Source of the DNA: an uncultured Pelagimonas sp.
GTDB taxonomy: Bacteria > Pseudomonadota > Alphaproteobacteria > Rhodobacterales > Rhodobacteraceae
Length of the DNA: 64,000 bases
NCBI RefSeq assembly: GCF_947498515.1
Contig: NZ_CANMKO010000005.1
Span: forward strand, 186,001 to 250,000
Reading direction: 5' to 3'
This document shows positions 9,278 to 18,592 of this stretch, one piece after another; position 1 is the first letter of the stretch; each line of letters begins with the position of its first letter. The notes beneath the pieces are model-generated. The model was not told where the DNA came from, made no database searches, and worked only from the letters and a program-made list of their open reading frames with translations. The position numbers and the translations under genes were made by a program.

Positions 9278-12200
9278 ATGCCAGGCTTCAGCAAGATATT
9301 GATAGCGAATCGTGGGGAGATAGCGATTCGTGTTATGCGAGCCGCGAATGAGATGGGGAAGCGGACGGTTGCGGTTTATGCGGAGGAGGACAAGTTGGGT
9401 CTTCACCGTTTTAAGGCGGATGAGGCCTATCGGATTGGTGAGGGGATGGGGCCTGTTGCGGCCTATCTGAGCATTGATGAGATCATCCGGGTGGCCAAGG
9501 AATGTGGCGCGGATGCGATCCATCCGGGTTATGGTTTGCTCTCGGAAAACCCTGATTTTGTTGATGCCTGCGAGGCCAATGGCATCACCTTTATCGGCCC
9601 CAAGGCGGCCACGATGCGCGCCCTTGGTGACAAGGCCAGCGCGCGGCGTGTTGCGGTTGAGGCCGGTGTTCCGGTGATCCCGGCGACCGAGGTTTTGGGC
9701 GACGATATGGAGGCGATCAAGGCCGAGGCGGCGGCGGTTGGCTATCCTTTGATGCTCAAGGCGTCTTGGGGCGGCGGCGGTCGCGGCATGCGCCCGATTG
9801 AGGGCGAAGACGAGTTGGCCGAGAAGGTCATGGAGGGGCGTCGCGAGGCCGAGGCGGCCTTTGGCAATGGTGAGGGCTATCTGGAAAAGATGATCATCCG
9901 CGCCCGCCATGTCGAGGTGCAGATTCTGGGCGACAAACAAGGCAATATTTACCACCTCTATGAGCGCGATTGTTCCGTTCAGCGCCGCAACCAAAAGGTG
10001 GTTGAGCGCGCGCCTGCCCCCTATTTAAGCGAGGCGCAGCGCGAAGAGATTTGCGAGCTGGGCCGCAAGATTTGCCAGCATGTGAATTACGAATGCGCCG
10101 GCACGGTCGAATTCCTGATGGATATGAACACCGGCAAGTTCTATTTTATCGAGGTAAACCCACGCGTTCAGGTTGAGCACACAGTCACCGAAGAGGTCAC
10201 CGGCATCGACATTGTTCAGGCGCAGATCTTGATTGCTGAGGGCAAATCTTTGGCCGAGGCGACCGGTAAATCGAGCCAATATGATATCCGTCTGAACGGT
10301 CATGCGCTGCAAACGCGTGTCACGACCGAGGACCCGCAAAACAACTTTATCCCCGATTATGGCCGCATCACCGCCTATCGCAGCGCCACCGGCATGGGCA
10401 TTCGTCTTGACGGCGGCACCGCCTATGCGGGCGGGGTGATCACCCGCTATTATGACAGCCTGTTAACCAAGGTGACGGCCTGGGCCCCGACGCCGGAAAA
10501 GGCGATCAAACGCATGGATCGGGCCTTGCGCGAATTCCGGGTGCGCGGCGTTAGCACCAACATCGCCTTTGTTGAGAACCTGTTGAAACATCCGGTGTTT
10601 TTGAACAATCAATACACCACGAAGTTCATTGATGAGACGCCGGAGTTGTTCCAGTTTGCCAAGCGGCGCGACCGGGGCACCAAGGTCTTGACCTATATCG
10701 CCGACATCACCGTGAACGGCCACCCCGAGGTTGAGGGCCGCGCCAAACCGGCGGCGGATTTGAAACCGGCCCGCACCCCGGAATTGCGCGCACAGGCCCC
10801 CGCCGATGGCACCAAGACCCTGTTGGAGGCCAAGGGCCCGCAGGCCGTGGCCGATTGGCTGAGCGCGCAACCGCAGCTTTTGATCACCGACACCACCATG
10901 CGCGACGGGCACCAATCTTTGCTGGCGACGCGGATGCGCTCGGTCGATATGATCGGCGCGGCCCCGGCCTATGCGCATAACCTGCCACAACTCTTTTCGG
11001 TTGAGTGCTGGGGCGGCGCGACCTTTGATGTGGCGTATCGCTTTTTGCAGGAATGCCCCTGGCAACGCCTGCGCGATCTGCGCGCCCGCATGCCCAATGT
11101 GATGACCCAGATGTTGCTGCGCGGCGCCAATGGCGTTGGCTACACCAACTATCCCGACAATGTGGTGCAGTTCTTTGTGAAACAGGCGGCGGAAACCGGC
11201 GTTGACGTCTTCCGCGTTTTTGACAGCCTGAACTGGGTTGAAAACATGCGCGTCGCTATGGACGCGGTGCTTGATACCGGCCGGGTTCTTGAGGGTACGA
11301 TTTGCTATACCGGCGATATTTTGGACCCCGATCGCGCCAAATATGACCTGAAATATTACGTTGCCATGGGTCAGGAACTCAAGGCCGCCGGGGCGCATGT
11401 TTTGGGCCTCAAAGACATGGCTGGTCTGCTCAAGGCCTCCGCCGCTGGGCCATTGGTTAAGGCGCTTAAAGAAGAGGTCGGATTGCCGATCCACTTCCAC
11501 ACCCATGACACCTCTGGCGCCTCGATCGCCACCATCATCGCGGCGGCCAACGCCGGGGTTGATGTGGTCGATGCGGCGATGGACAGCTTCTCGGGCAACA
11601 CCTCACAGCCGACGCTTGGCTCGGTGGTTGAGGCGCTGCGCCACACCGACCGCGACACCGGTCTCGACATCGGCGCGATCCGCGAGATCAGCAATTATTT
11701 TGAGGCAGTGCGCGGCCAATATGCGGCGTTCGAGAGCGGCCAACAGGCCCCGGCCTCTGAAGTGTATTTGCACGAAATGCCCGGCGGTCAGTTCACCAAT
11801 CTCAAGGCGCAGGCGCGCTCGATGGGGCTTGAGGAACGCTGGCACGAAGTGGCGCAAACCTATGCCGATGTGAACCGGATGTTTGGCGATATCGTCAAGG
11901 TCACGCCCTCCTCGAAAGTGGTCGGGGACATGGCGTTGATGATGGTGTCACAGGGTCTGGATCGGGATCAGGTCGAGGACCCGAAAACCGATGTTAGCTT
12001 CCCCGATAGCGTCATCGACATGATGAAGGGCAACCTTGGTCAACCTCCCGGTGGCTGGCCGAAGAAGATCCAGAAGAAGATTTTGAAGGATGAGAAAGCC
12101 TTTGATGATCGCCCCGGTCTGCACGCCGCGCCGGTGGATATCGAAGAGACCCGTCTGACCCTACAAAAAGAGCTTGAAGGCAAGGCGGTGGATGATGAAG

Positions 12201-12721
12201 ATCTGAACGGATATCTGATGTATCCCAAGGTGTTCCTCGATTACATGGGCCGCCATCGCAGCTATGGTCCGGTGCGCACCCTGCCGACCAAAACGTTCTT
12301 TTATGGCATGATGCCGGGCGAAGAAATCACCGCCGAAATCGACCCCGGCAAGACGTTGGAAATCCGCCTACAGGCGCTTGGTGAAACCGATGACAAGGGT
12401 GAGGTCAAAGTGTTCTTTGAACTCAACGGCCAGCCCCGCACCATCCGCGTCCCCAACCGCAAAATCGCCGCCGAAACGGTCGCCCGCCCCAAAGCCGATC
12501 CCGGCAACGACGCCCATATCGGCGCGCCCATGCCCGGCGTCGTCGCCTCGGTTGCGGTCACGGTCGGCCAACAGGTCAAAGAAGGCGACCTCTTGCTCAC
12601 CATCGAAGCCATGAAAATGGAAACCGGCCTCCACGCCGAAAAAGACGCCACAATCACAGCAATCCACATCTCACCAGGCGCTCAAATCGACGCCAAAGAT
12701 TTGTTGGTCGAATTGGGGTAG
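9278..12721 (+). CDS. pyc: Pyruvate carboxylase
   Basis: A 1147-residue single-chain biotin enzyme that converts pyruvate, bicarbonate and ATP to oxaloacetate. Domains in order are: biotin carboxylase, about 1-450 (ILIANRGEIAIRVMRAA at the start; KASWGGGGRGMR); carboxyltransferase, about 530-815 (ITDTTMRDGHQSLLATR, HFHTHDTSG); and a biotinyl domain with EAMKMETG, in which Lys1113 is the expected biotin site. It is full length. It follows dld in the same direction and probably completes the lactate-to-oxaloacetate route, supplying the TCA cycle when cells grow on lactate. A strong terminator follows. Confidence 0.97.
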   Translation: MPGFSKILIANRGEIAIRVMRAANEMGKRTVAVYAEEDKLGLHRFKADEAYRIGEGMGPVAAYLSIDEIIRVAKECGADAIHPGYGLLSENPDFVDACEANGITFIGPKAATMRALGDKASARRVAVEAGVPVIPATEVLGDDMEAIKAEAAAVGYPLMLKASWGGGGRGMRPIEGEDELAEKVMEGRREAEAAFGNGEGYLEKMIIRARHVEVQILGDKQGNIYHLYERDCSVQRRNQKVVERAPAPYLSEAQREEICELGRKICQHVNYECAGTVEFLMDMNTGKFYFIEVNPRVQVEHTVTEEVTGIDIVQAQILIAEGKSLAEATGKSSQYDIRLNGHALQTRVTTEDPQNNFIPDYGRITAYRSATGMGIRLDGGTAYAGGVITRYYDSLLTKVTAWAPTPEKAIKRMDRALREFRVRGVSTNIAFVENLLKHPVFLNNQYTTKFIDETPELFQFAKRRDRGTKVLTYIADITVNGHPEVEGRAKPAADLKPARTPELRAQAPADGTKTLLEAKGPQAVADWLSAQPQLLITDTTMRDGHQSLLATRMRSVDMIGAAPAYAHNLPQLFSVECWGGATFDVAYRFLQECPWQRLRDLRARMPNVMTQMLLRGANGVGYTNYPDNVVQFFVKQAAETGVDVFRVFDSLNWVENMRVAMDAVLDTGRVLEGTICYTGDILDPDRAKYDLKYYVAMGQELKAAGAHVLGLKDMAGLLKASAAGPLVKALKEEVGLPIHFHTHDTSGASIATIIAAANAGVDVVDAAMDSFSGNTSQPTLGSVVEALRHTDRDTGLDIGAIREISNYFEAVRGQYAAFESGQQAPASEVYLHEMPGGQFTNLKAQARSMGLEERWHEVAQTYADVNRMFGDIVKVTPSSKVVGDMALMMVSQGLDRDQVEDPKTDVSFPDSVIDMMKGNLGQPPGGWPKKIQKKILKDEKAFDDRPGLHAAPVDIEETRLTLQKELEGKAVDDEDLNGYLMYPKVFLDYMGRHRSYGPVRTLPTKTFFYGMMPGEEITAEIDPGKTLEIRLQALGETDDKGEVKVFFELNGQPRTIRVPNRKIAAETVARPKADPGNDAHIGAPMPGVVASVAVTVGQQVKEGDLLLTIEAMKMETGLHAEKDATITAIHISPGAQIDAKDLLVELG

Positions 12722-12734
12722 GAAGAAACCGAAC

Positions 12735-12764
12735 ATAAGCCCCGCCTTGATGGCGGGGCTTATT
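12735..12764 (+). terminator. Terminator after pyc
   Basis: AAGCCCCGCC-TTGAT-GGCGGGGCTT is a perfect 10-bp stem (12737-12761), symmetrical enough to serve both pyc and the convergent Hint gene. It is followed by only a short T-containing tail. Confidence 0.75.
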
Positions 12765-12797
12765 GCACGAACGTCACCCACTTGCTGAAACGCAAAT

Positions 12798-13841
12798 CTA
12801 GCTGGACAGCCGCAAAACCCGGTTTGAGGTTTGGCTCCGAATTGGACGGTGAACACGCCGGTCTGATAGGACTTCGCTTGCGGCACCCGATGTCAAACAC
12901 ACTCGCGCAGACGGTCCATTGCAGATCGGTCCGAACAGGCGCATCAAACCTCTCCTGTCACTTCTAGTCAGCGCATTGACAACCATCGGCCCCAGTAGAA
13001 GCGATTCCGTCAAACAGTCGTTGGTCCAAATCACCTCGTGGCGAGGCAACGCAAAATGATGCCACTGAATTGTGCGCTTACCACGCATGAACCGAATACC
13101 TGGCAAAACTGTCAATGATTTCGCTGGAACAAAGGCCTCGGTGGGAAAAAGGGTGTGCAATTGGCCATGCCCACCAACGATAACCCGGTGTTGGGGAGAA
13201 ACGACCATGTCCGAGTTGGGTCGGCCCGGCCCCAAAGCTCCGGCCTTGATCAAAACCGGCCTTTCATCAGGGGCGACAGCGTCCAATAATTGTTCACATT
13301 GGTGTACCCAAAGAACAGGCTGTGGACCGCGATCGACGGTCAGCACATGATCACCCGGTTTCAACGCTTCGATCAAGCAAAGCCCGCGCGTCGTCCTGAT
13401 CTGTGTTCCTGTCGCAAAGCAGGGGACATCCGCGAAAGTCGAGTACGCCACGGTGTTGTCTGCGTCCACATTTTCAGTTGTCGATTGGGTATAGCTGACA
13501 CCAACTTCAAGAGGAGCATCAACGAGGTACCCCACCACAGTTCCGCCAATTTCGACGCGTTCTATATAGATATGTGGGTTTGCTCCGTCCCAAACGGAAT
13601 AAAACTCTTCGTCATAGATTTGACCAGACGCGACGACGTTACCTTGCAAATCTGTGATGACAGCGGTCTGGTTGGCATCATCGCCGACCTCATTGCTATC
13701 GGAATCACCGTCAAAATTGCCGTCATCGTCCGAAAACGTAATTTCGACCCGATGTTGTTCGATGTCATAGTCTGGTCGTAGTCGCCAAGTGTTGGCCCCC
13801 GCATCGTATATGAGGGCATCTGCAGAATAAGCGATCGGCAT
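12798..13841 (-). CDS. Hint-domain (Hedgehog/intein-type) protein
   Basis: A 347-residue protein. The N-terminal part (about 1-135) is acidic and Asp-rich (FSDDDGNFDGDSDSNE), suggesting calcium binding outside the cell. From about 138 comes a Hint_2-type domain beginning with the potential splice or cleavage residue Cys141 in CFATGTQIRTTRG, then GDHVLTVDRGPQPVLWV, VVSPQHRV and, near the end, HHFALPRHEVIWTNDCLTES. Such proteins are abundant in Rhodobacteraceae and often secreted by type I systems; no exporter is adjacent. The ATG at 13841 is chosen because a GGGGA motif precedes it. The function is unknown, and self-processing is inferred from the fold. Confidence 0.85.
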   Translation of the reverse strand: MPIAYSADALIYDAGANTWRLRPDYDIEQHRVEITFSDDDGNFDGDSDSNEVGDDANQTAVITDLQGNVVASGQIYDEEFYSVWDGANPHIYIERVEIGGTVVGYLVDAPLEVGVSYTQSTTENVDADNTVAYSTFADVPCFATGTQIRTTRGLCLIEALKPGDHVLTVDRGPQPVLWVHQCEQLLDAVAPDERPVLIKAGALGPGRPNSDMVVSPQHRVIVGGHGQLHTLFPTEAFVPAKSLTVLPGIRFMRGKRTIQWHHFALPRHEVIWTNDCLTESLLLGPMVVNALTRSDRRGLMRLFGPICNGPSARVCLTSGAASEVLSDRRVHRPIRSQTSNRVLRLSS

Positions 13842-14057
13842 AGTTTTCCCCGAGATGGCCCAGAAATGTGAACAATGGGACACGGGTCTTTTCCCCTATT
13901 TAGGTAAAGAAATCGTTTGACCAAAACCGGTTAAGCACGACCGAGTGACGACTTACCTCTTCACTTAAAATCCGCCGGGCTTCTTTCATTCGCAAGTTGC
14001 ACATCCGACGATCAACGCCTAACCTTTGATGGACGTCTTTGTGGGGAAAGGTTTGTT

Positions 14058-14588
14058 GTGCGGTTAGCGCAAAAGTTATTGGGAATTTGCCTGATGCCGG
14101 TCATTGCGCTGGTCATCGCGACCACCGCTCAGGCGGATGCACCCAAACGCGTCATTTCGTCGGATTATCAGATCAGTCAAGCTTGGGCCGCCGCCCGCGC
14201 AACGCTGCCCACTGCCATTGGCGCGCTGGAAAAGCGCAACGGCTGGTTTAGCCCATCATTGGCCTTCAAGGTCGCCTTGCCGGTTGACCATGACGCCCAA
14301 GTTGAAATGCTCTGGGTTGATAAAATCCGCCGCCAAGGCAACGTCTTCAAGGCCCGTTTGGCCAGCCATCCGCATCATATGCCCGGCAAACGTATGGGCC
14401 ATTCGGTTGAATTCTTTTACGACCAAATCGCCGACTGGGCGGTGCAGGCGGTGGATGGTCGCTACTATGGCTATTACACCACCCGCGTCCTGCTCAAATC
14501 AATGGAACCGGAGCGCGCCGCCAAATACCGGGCTTTGCTGGTCGAAAACCCGCTGCCGCCTGAATGGCGGTTCAATCCCGAGGAATGA
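14058..14588 (+). CDS. DUF2314-type secreted protein
   Basis: A 176-residue protein starting at GTG after GGGGAAAGG. A signal peptide covers about residues 1-26 (cleavage around AQA-DA). The body matches the DUF2314/YegJ pattern: LWVDKI, then GNVFKARL, then the conserved end of the domain (GHSVEFFYDQIADWAVQ). Its biochemical role is unknown. The stop codon overlaps the start of the following VOC gene in an ATGA, so the two are translationally coupled. Confidence 0.78.
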   Translation: MRLAQKLLGICLMPVIALVIATTAQADAPKRVISSDYQISQAWAAARATLPTAIGALEKRNGWFSPSLAFKVALPVDHDAQVEMLWVDKIRRQGNVFKARLASHPHHMPGKRMGHSVEFFYDQIADWAVQAVDGRYYGYYTTRVLLKSMEPERAAKYRALLVENPLPPEWRFNPEE

Positions 14589-14983
14589 GCCAACATCTCG
14601 CTCTCGTGGCTATTCTGGTGCCATCATACCAAGAGGGCCTGGATTTCTTTGTCGGCACCCTTGGCTTTGAGCTTCTGGAAGACACAGATCTTGGCCACGA
14701 CAAACGTTGGGTCCGGGTGGCGCCCCGAAATGCACAAACTGGTTTTCTGCTGGCCCGCGCCATTGGTGTCCAGCAACACCATATCGGCCAACAGGGCGGC
14801 GGCCGTGTCTGGCTGTTTCTTCATACTAACGAATTCGACGCTGATTATGACCGACTAACCAAGGCCGGCGTGATCTTTGAAGAGCGTCCAAGAAACGAAT
14901 CATATGGCAAGGTCGCGGTATTTCGCGATCCATTTGGGAATCGCTGGGACCTCCTACAGTTGAACGGCACCCTTTATGATTGA
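14585..14983 (+). CDS. VOC (glyoxalase/bleomycin-resistance) superfamily protein
   Basis: A 132-residue single-module VOC protein: ALVAILVPSYQEGLDFF at the N-terminus, LDFFVGTLGFELLED, and the characteristic C-terminal VFRDPFGNRWDLLQ. The superfamily includes glyoxalases, dioxygenases and isomerases that bind a divalent metal; the substrate cannot be told from sequence. The ATG overlaps the preceding stop and is preceded by GAGGA. Confidence 0.88.
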   Translation: MSQHLALVAILVPSYQEGLDFFVGTLGFELLEDTDLGHDKRWVRVAPRNAQTGFLLARAIGVQQHHIGQQGGGRVWLFLHTNEFDADYDRLTKAGVIFEERPRNESYGKVAVFRDPFGNRWDLLQLNGTLYD

Positions 14984-15012
14984 AATTCGCCGGTCGTACC
15001 CAAATTTCTTCC

Positions 15013-15052
15013 GGTATTCCTGACCCTTACTGACATCTTTTACAGGAATACC
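15013..15052. promoter_or_regulatory. Inverted repeat upstream of the LuxR-type gene
   Basis: GGTATTCCTG (15013-15022) and its exact reverse complement CAGGAATACC (15043-15052) are separated by 20 bases and end 40 bp before the regulator start. There is no T run, so this looks more like an operator, possibly for autoregulation, than a terminator. Confidence 0.5.
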
Positions 15053-15091
15053 TGACTGCGTGTTACGTGGCGTCGAATTTATAGTGACGTT

Positions 15092-15913
15092 ATGGAACAT
15101 TCAAACCTCACACAATTTCGTGGCTCCGAAGCCACCCTGCCTGCCCCGCTCTTCAGCTTTCTGCAACAGCTTGGAGAGGCCCAAAACTCGGGCGAGGTCT
15201 GGAGCAATTTCAAGAGTTTAAGCAAAGCTTTTGGGCTGCCTTCTGTGACGTATATTCACTCGGGCTGCCCTCTTGACCCCAGTATTGACGAAGAAAACAG
15301 GTGGCACATACTTTCCAGCTCAGAGGATCCGCGAACCAGAAAACTACCCTCTATGCCTTTGCTGGATGCCTTTTTTGCAGCACCACCAACACGTGCAGTT
15401 TCCCTGACTCCAAAGCTCGTGCAAATGCGCGAACCGCAGATGTCAGATGAGGAATATGCCCGACAATCGGACCTATTGGTCAAACTTGGCATGCCTGTTG
15501 GCCTGACCATCCCGTTGATGTCTGGGGATGCTCAGGAGAACGCCGTAATTCTGGTAGGGACCCCGCGGTCCGAGGCGGAATGTAATAGCATTCTTGAACG
15601 GTTCGGCTGTGGGTTGCATTTGGCTGCAATGGCCAGCCATGCCCGATACTGTTCGCTCTACAAACAAGAGTTTGCCGAGCGCGCCCAGCTCACCGAGAAG
15701 CAGACCGAACTGATTGCCTTGGTTGGCGCTGGCCTTCTCGACAAGCAAATCGCTCATCAACTTGGGATATCATTTTCTGCGGTACGTCAAAGGCTTGCGG
15801 CAGTTCAACACAAAACTGGCGCGCGTAATCGTGCCCATCTTTCGGCCATGGCGATGCGGATTGGATTATCGCCGGATCCGCTAATGGCAAATGCCCATAT
15901 CGCGGCCGAGTAA
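15092..15913 (+). CDS. LuxR-family transcriptional regulator (orphan)
   Basis: A 273-residue regulator. Residues about 20-190 resemble an autoinducer/GAF-like sensor domain but are only weakly recognisable. Residues about 205-262 are a clear LuxR helix-turn-helix (LTEKQTELIALVGAGLLDKQ, LGISFSAVRQRLAAV, KTGARNRAHLSAMAM). No luxI-type synthase lies nearby, so it would be a solo receptor or respond to another signal. A perfect inverted repeat 40 bp upstream is a candidate autoregulatory site. A terminator follows. Confidence 0.85.
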   Translation: MEHSNLTQFRGSEATLPAPLFSFLQQLGEAQNSGEVWSNFKSLSKAFGLPSVTYIHSGCPLDPSIDEENRWHILSSSEDPRTRKLPSMPLLDAFFAAPPTRAVSLTPKLVQMREPQMSDEEYARQSDLLVKLGMPVGLTIPLMSGDAQENAVILVGTPRSEAECNSILERFGCGLHLAAMASHARYCSLYKQEFAERAQLTEKQTELIALVGAGLLDKQIAHQLGISFSAVRQRLAAVQHKTGARNRAHLSAMAMRIGLSPDPLMANAHIAAE

Positions 15914-15952
15914 CAAACACGTTTCAAGACTTAGGCACCCAAAGCCAGCAAA

Positions 15953-15987
15953 AAACCCGGTGACCATTCCAGTTGCCGGGCTTTTTT
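15953..15987 (+). terminator. Terminator after the LuxR-type gene
   Basis: CCCGG and CCGGG arms flank a loop of about 15 bases and are followed by a run of six Ts. Confidence 0.65.
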
Positions 15988-16095
15988 GTGCCCCAAAGCG
16001 CCTGCAAAAAAAATCGCACAAAAATCTACCTAGAACGCCATTTTTTCTCTTGCGCCCCCCTGCTCCTCGGACTAAACCGCCTCCACCGTTCAGGT

Positions 16096-16170
16096 GCGGG
16101 CGTAGCTCAGGGGTAGAGCATAACCTTGCCAAGGTTAGGGTCGGGCGTTCGAATCGCCTCGCCCGCTCCA
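16096..16170 (+). tRNA. tRNA-Gly (GCC), copy 1
   Basis: Cloverleaf: acceptor GCGGGCG/CGCCCGC, D arm GCTC...GAGC, anticodon arm TAACC-TTGCCAA-GGTTA with anticodon GCC, T arm GGGCG-TTCGAAT-CGCCT, and encoded CCA. It is identical to the second copy 98 bp downstream. Confidence 0.97.
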
Positions 16171-16193
16171 GAACGAAAACGACAAGATGGTAT

Positions 16194-16268
16194 GCGGGCG
16201 TAGCTCAGGGGTAGAGCATAACCTTGCCAAGGTTAGGGTCGGGCGTTCGAATCGCCTCGCCCGCTCCA
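16194..16268 (+). tRNA. tRNA-Gly (GCC), copy 2
   Basis: Identical to the first copy over all 75 bases including CCA, with a 23-bp unique spacer between them. Tandem duplication of a highly used glycine tRNA is the simplest reading. Confidence 0.97.
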
Positions 16269-16436
16269 TCTGTCAGTTTTCTCAAATCAAACGGCTTTGA
16301 TCGACAGCGCAAAAAGCGCTGACGCATCAAGTGTTTGACCCTACTCTTCACAACAAATGGCTTTCACAACTGGCGTGGAAAAGCGGGCAAGGTTTCCCCT
16401 GCCCGCCAGATGTCTTTTTACAATTCTTTCAGGCCT

Positions 16437-16865
16437 TTACAATATTTCCAGCACAACATGCGGCTGGCCATCTGACGTCCGCTCGCGTGTATGGCCGTTC
16501 GGGCCGATCACGGCCTGAACCCGCTGACGCATCGACGAAAAGCTGTCAAAGCGGACCACGTCCACCGGATAATCCAACCCAAGCGCCACATAGGTCCAGC
16601 CATCACCGCGATCTTCGCTTGTGACAACGGTCGCCGCAAAGGGTTGCGACAGATACCAGCCGCGAACCCGAGCCCCTGTGGTCAACCCCTTCGCCAGTTC
16701 AGGCAAGCGTGCCTTACAGGTGTTCCAGTCGCGGAACCCATATTTTTTGGCAATCAACTCAAGCGATTGCCCGTGTGACAACGCGGTGCCCTGAGCCGCT
16801 TTTCGGGCGCGTAATGCCTTGGCTTCGGCCTTGGCGGCATTCAATGTTGGCAATGACGTGCTCAT
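16437..16865 (-). CDS. Glyoxalase-related domain protein (small, unknown function)
   Basis: A 142-residue protein with the N-terminal pattern of the glyoxalase-related domain: LNAAKAEAKALRARKAAQGT, then SHGQSLELIAKKYGFRDWN at about residues 30-48. The C-terminal half (about 65-142) is a small beta-rich region of unknown role. Its ATG overlaps the stop of the MATE gene (ATGA), so it is translated from the same message. Confidence 0.72.
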   Translation of the reverse strand: MSTSLPTLNAAKAEAKALRARKAAQGTALSHGQSLELIAKKYGFRDWNTCKARLPELAKGLTTGARVRGWYLSQPFAATVVTSEDRGDGWTYVALGLDYPVDVVRFDSFSSMRQRVQAVIGPNGHTRERTSDGQPHVVLEIL

Positions 16866-18253
16866 GCTTTGCCCTCCCCAACCGGATGGAACAGCCCCAA
16901 GACAAAGGGCCCCCGACGTGCATTCATCATCAAAATGATCACCACCAATCCAACAAGCATCGCTTCGGCAATCGGAGCGGCCAACCAAATGCCGATCTCG
17001 CCCATGACAATGGCAAGGCCGATGGTCAAAGGAATCGCAAACAAAAACGGTTTTGACAGGCCAAGCCACGCCGCCCGACGGGCATCACCAATGGCTTGGA
17101 AGTAGGCGGACACCATCATCGACGGTCCGGCAAACACGAATAGCGCCAAGGTGATTGGCATGATGCGTTCGACCTCGGCGATGACCGCCGGATCATCGAC
17201 AAAGGCCGCGCCGACCTCATGGGCAAACCCGATCAACAAGGCTTGAAGGGTGCCACAATAGACCAGAGCGCTAACCACCGCGATCTTGATGCTTCCGTTT
17301 GAGCGTGCCCAAGCCTTGGCCCCATAATTGTTGCCGGTGATGGTTTGCATCGCGTGCGACAAGCCCAAAAGCGGCATAAAGCAAAACGTCATCACTCGGG
17401 TGAAAATCCCATAGGCCGACACCGTTTCGCTATAGGCCGGGGAATCGACCCATTGCAGCGCGGCAATCACCAAGGCCGAGCCCATCGCCACACCGATAAA
17501 GGTTAGGCTTTGTGGCGCGCCAAGCGCGAGGATACGCCCCCACGCCGAGGTCATTTTGTGATCGATCAAGGCGCGTGGACGTAGGTGGGTTTGACCGTGT
17601 AAACGAAACGTCAGGATGATCGAAAAGGACACGAGTTGCGCAAGGATTGTCCCAATGGCCGTGCCCGCGACGCCCATGTTGAATTGCGCAATCAGAACAT
17701 AGTTAAAGCCGATATTGGCCAGTGTGACCAACACGCCAAGGGCCGTCATCAAGGCGACCTTGCCCTCGTTGCGCAAAGCATCGAAGTTGACCGACAACAC
17801 AAACATCAATGGCGCACCTAGGGCGGTGATCCGAAGATAGGTCATCCCCAAGTCGGCTAGCTCTGCATCCCCGGCGGCCAAAAGCCGGGCGAGATCCGCG
17901 CCGAACAGGAAAAACATCACGATCAAAACAACGCCAAAGGTCAGCGCAAGCCCATGTGCTCCGGCAAAATCGGCTTGGGCCTCGTGGATGTCATTGGCCC
18001 CAAGATGGCGGGCCAGTCGGCTCGACATACCACTGGCCACCAAAGTCGCCAGCGACACAATCAGCATGAACAGCGGGAACATCAGCGTCACCGCAGCAAG
18101 CGCCTCTGGCCCGACGAAATGCCCTAAAAAGAGCGCATCGGCCACCGCGAGCGCGCCGTTGACCGCCATAACAAAGATGATCGGAAGCGCGGTTTTAACG
18201 TAGGTTAATCCCAAAGGTTGGGACAAAAACATATTGGTATTGGGGGCAGACAT
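16862..18253 (-). CDS. MATE-family multidrug/metabolite exporter
   Basis: A 463-residue membrane protein with about 12 hydrophobic helices and two MatE repeats. MATE signatures are visible in both halves, e.g. MAVNGALAVADALFLGHFVG near the N-terminus and MQTITGNNYGAKAWARSN in the second half. MATE proteins export cationic or other organic compounds using Na+ or H+ gradients. The substrate is unknown. The short gene downstream is coupled to it. The start ATG lies 339 bp from hisB on the opposite strand. Confidence 0.9.
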   Translation of the reverse strand: MSAPNTNMFLSQPLGLTYVKTALPIIFVMAVNGALAVADALFLGHFVGPEALAAVTLMFPLFMLIVSLATLVASGMSSRLARHLGANDIHEAQADFAGAHGLALTFGVVLIVMFFLFGADLARLLAAGDAELADLGMTYLRITALGAPLMFVLSVNFDALRNEGKVALMTALGVLVTLANIGFNYVLIAQFNMGVAGTAIGTILAQLVSFSIILTFRLHGQTHLRPRALIDHKMTSAWGRILALGAPQSLTFIGVAMGSALVIAALQWVDSPAYSETVSAYGIFTRVMTFCFMPLLGLSHAMQTITGNNYGAKAWARSNGSIKIAVVSALVYCGTLQALLIGFAHEVGAAFVDDPAVIAEVERIMPITLALFVFAGPSMMVSAYFQAIGDARRAAWLGLSKPFLFAIPLTIGLAIVMGEIGIWLAAPIAEAMLVGLVVIILMMNARRGPFVLGLFHPVGEGKA

Positions 18254-18592
18254 TGTTGCCGTCCTCTTGGTTACAATCGCGCCGGAAACCGGATGTCCGG
18301 TAAGTGTGATAGGACCCGCATTGCCATCCGCGCGAAGAAACGTGGAGGTTCGTCAACTAATCTCATGCTGAACTTCACCAAGACATCTGTCTGCGGGTGG
18401 CGGGCGTCAGCAGCCGTTTTGCCTACTACTCGGATGTGCGACACTCTGTCAACCCGATTTGATCGCCGACCTGCAAACAATCAATTTCCCTTTCATGGCC
18501 CATACGTCACAGGGCTACACTGCCCCCCTGCCACCCCTTGGCAGCACGCGGCGCGCTTTCTATAAGCGGGCCAGCACATCAAGGAGAGTGTC
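18254..18592. other. Divergent intergenic region, MATE/hisB
   Basis: A 339-bp gap with no convincing gene on either strand. It should hold the promoters of the MATE gene and hisB. The one notable element is a 14-bp palindrome, ACCGGATGTCCGGT (18288-18301), about 35 bp upstream of the MATE start, which could be an operator. Confidence 0.5.

Noticed and set aside
10463-11506. Long open frame (347 codons) on the minus strand inside pyc
   Set aside because: It is a shadow of the codon bias in pyruvate carboxylase; the product is low-complexity and matches no family, and the plus-strand gene is certain.
16096-16268. The 75-bp direct repeat as an integration (att) site
   Set aside because: Both copies are complete identical tRNA-Gly genes with CCA only 23 bp apart and no integrase lies nearby, so tandem gene duplication explains it.
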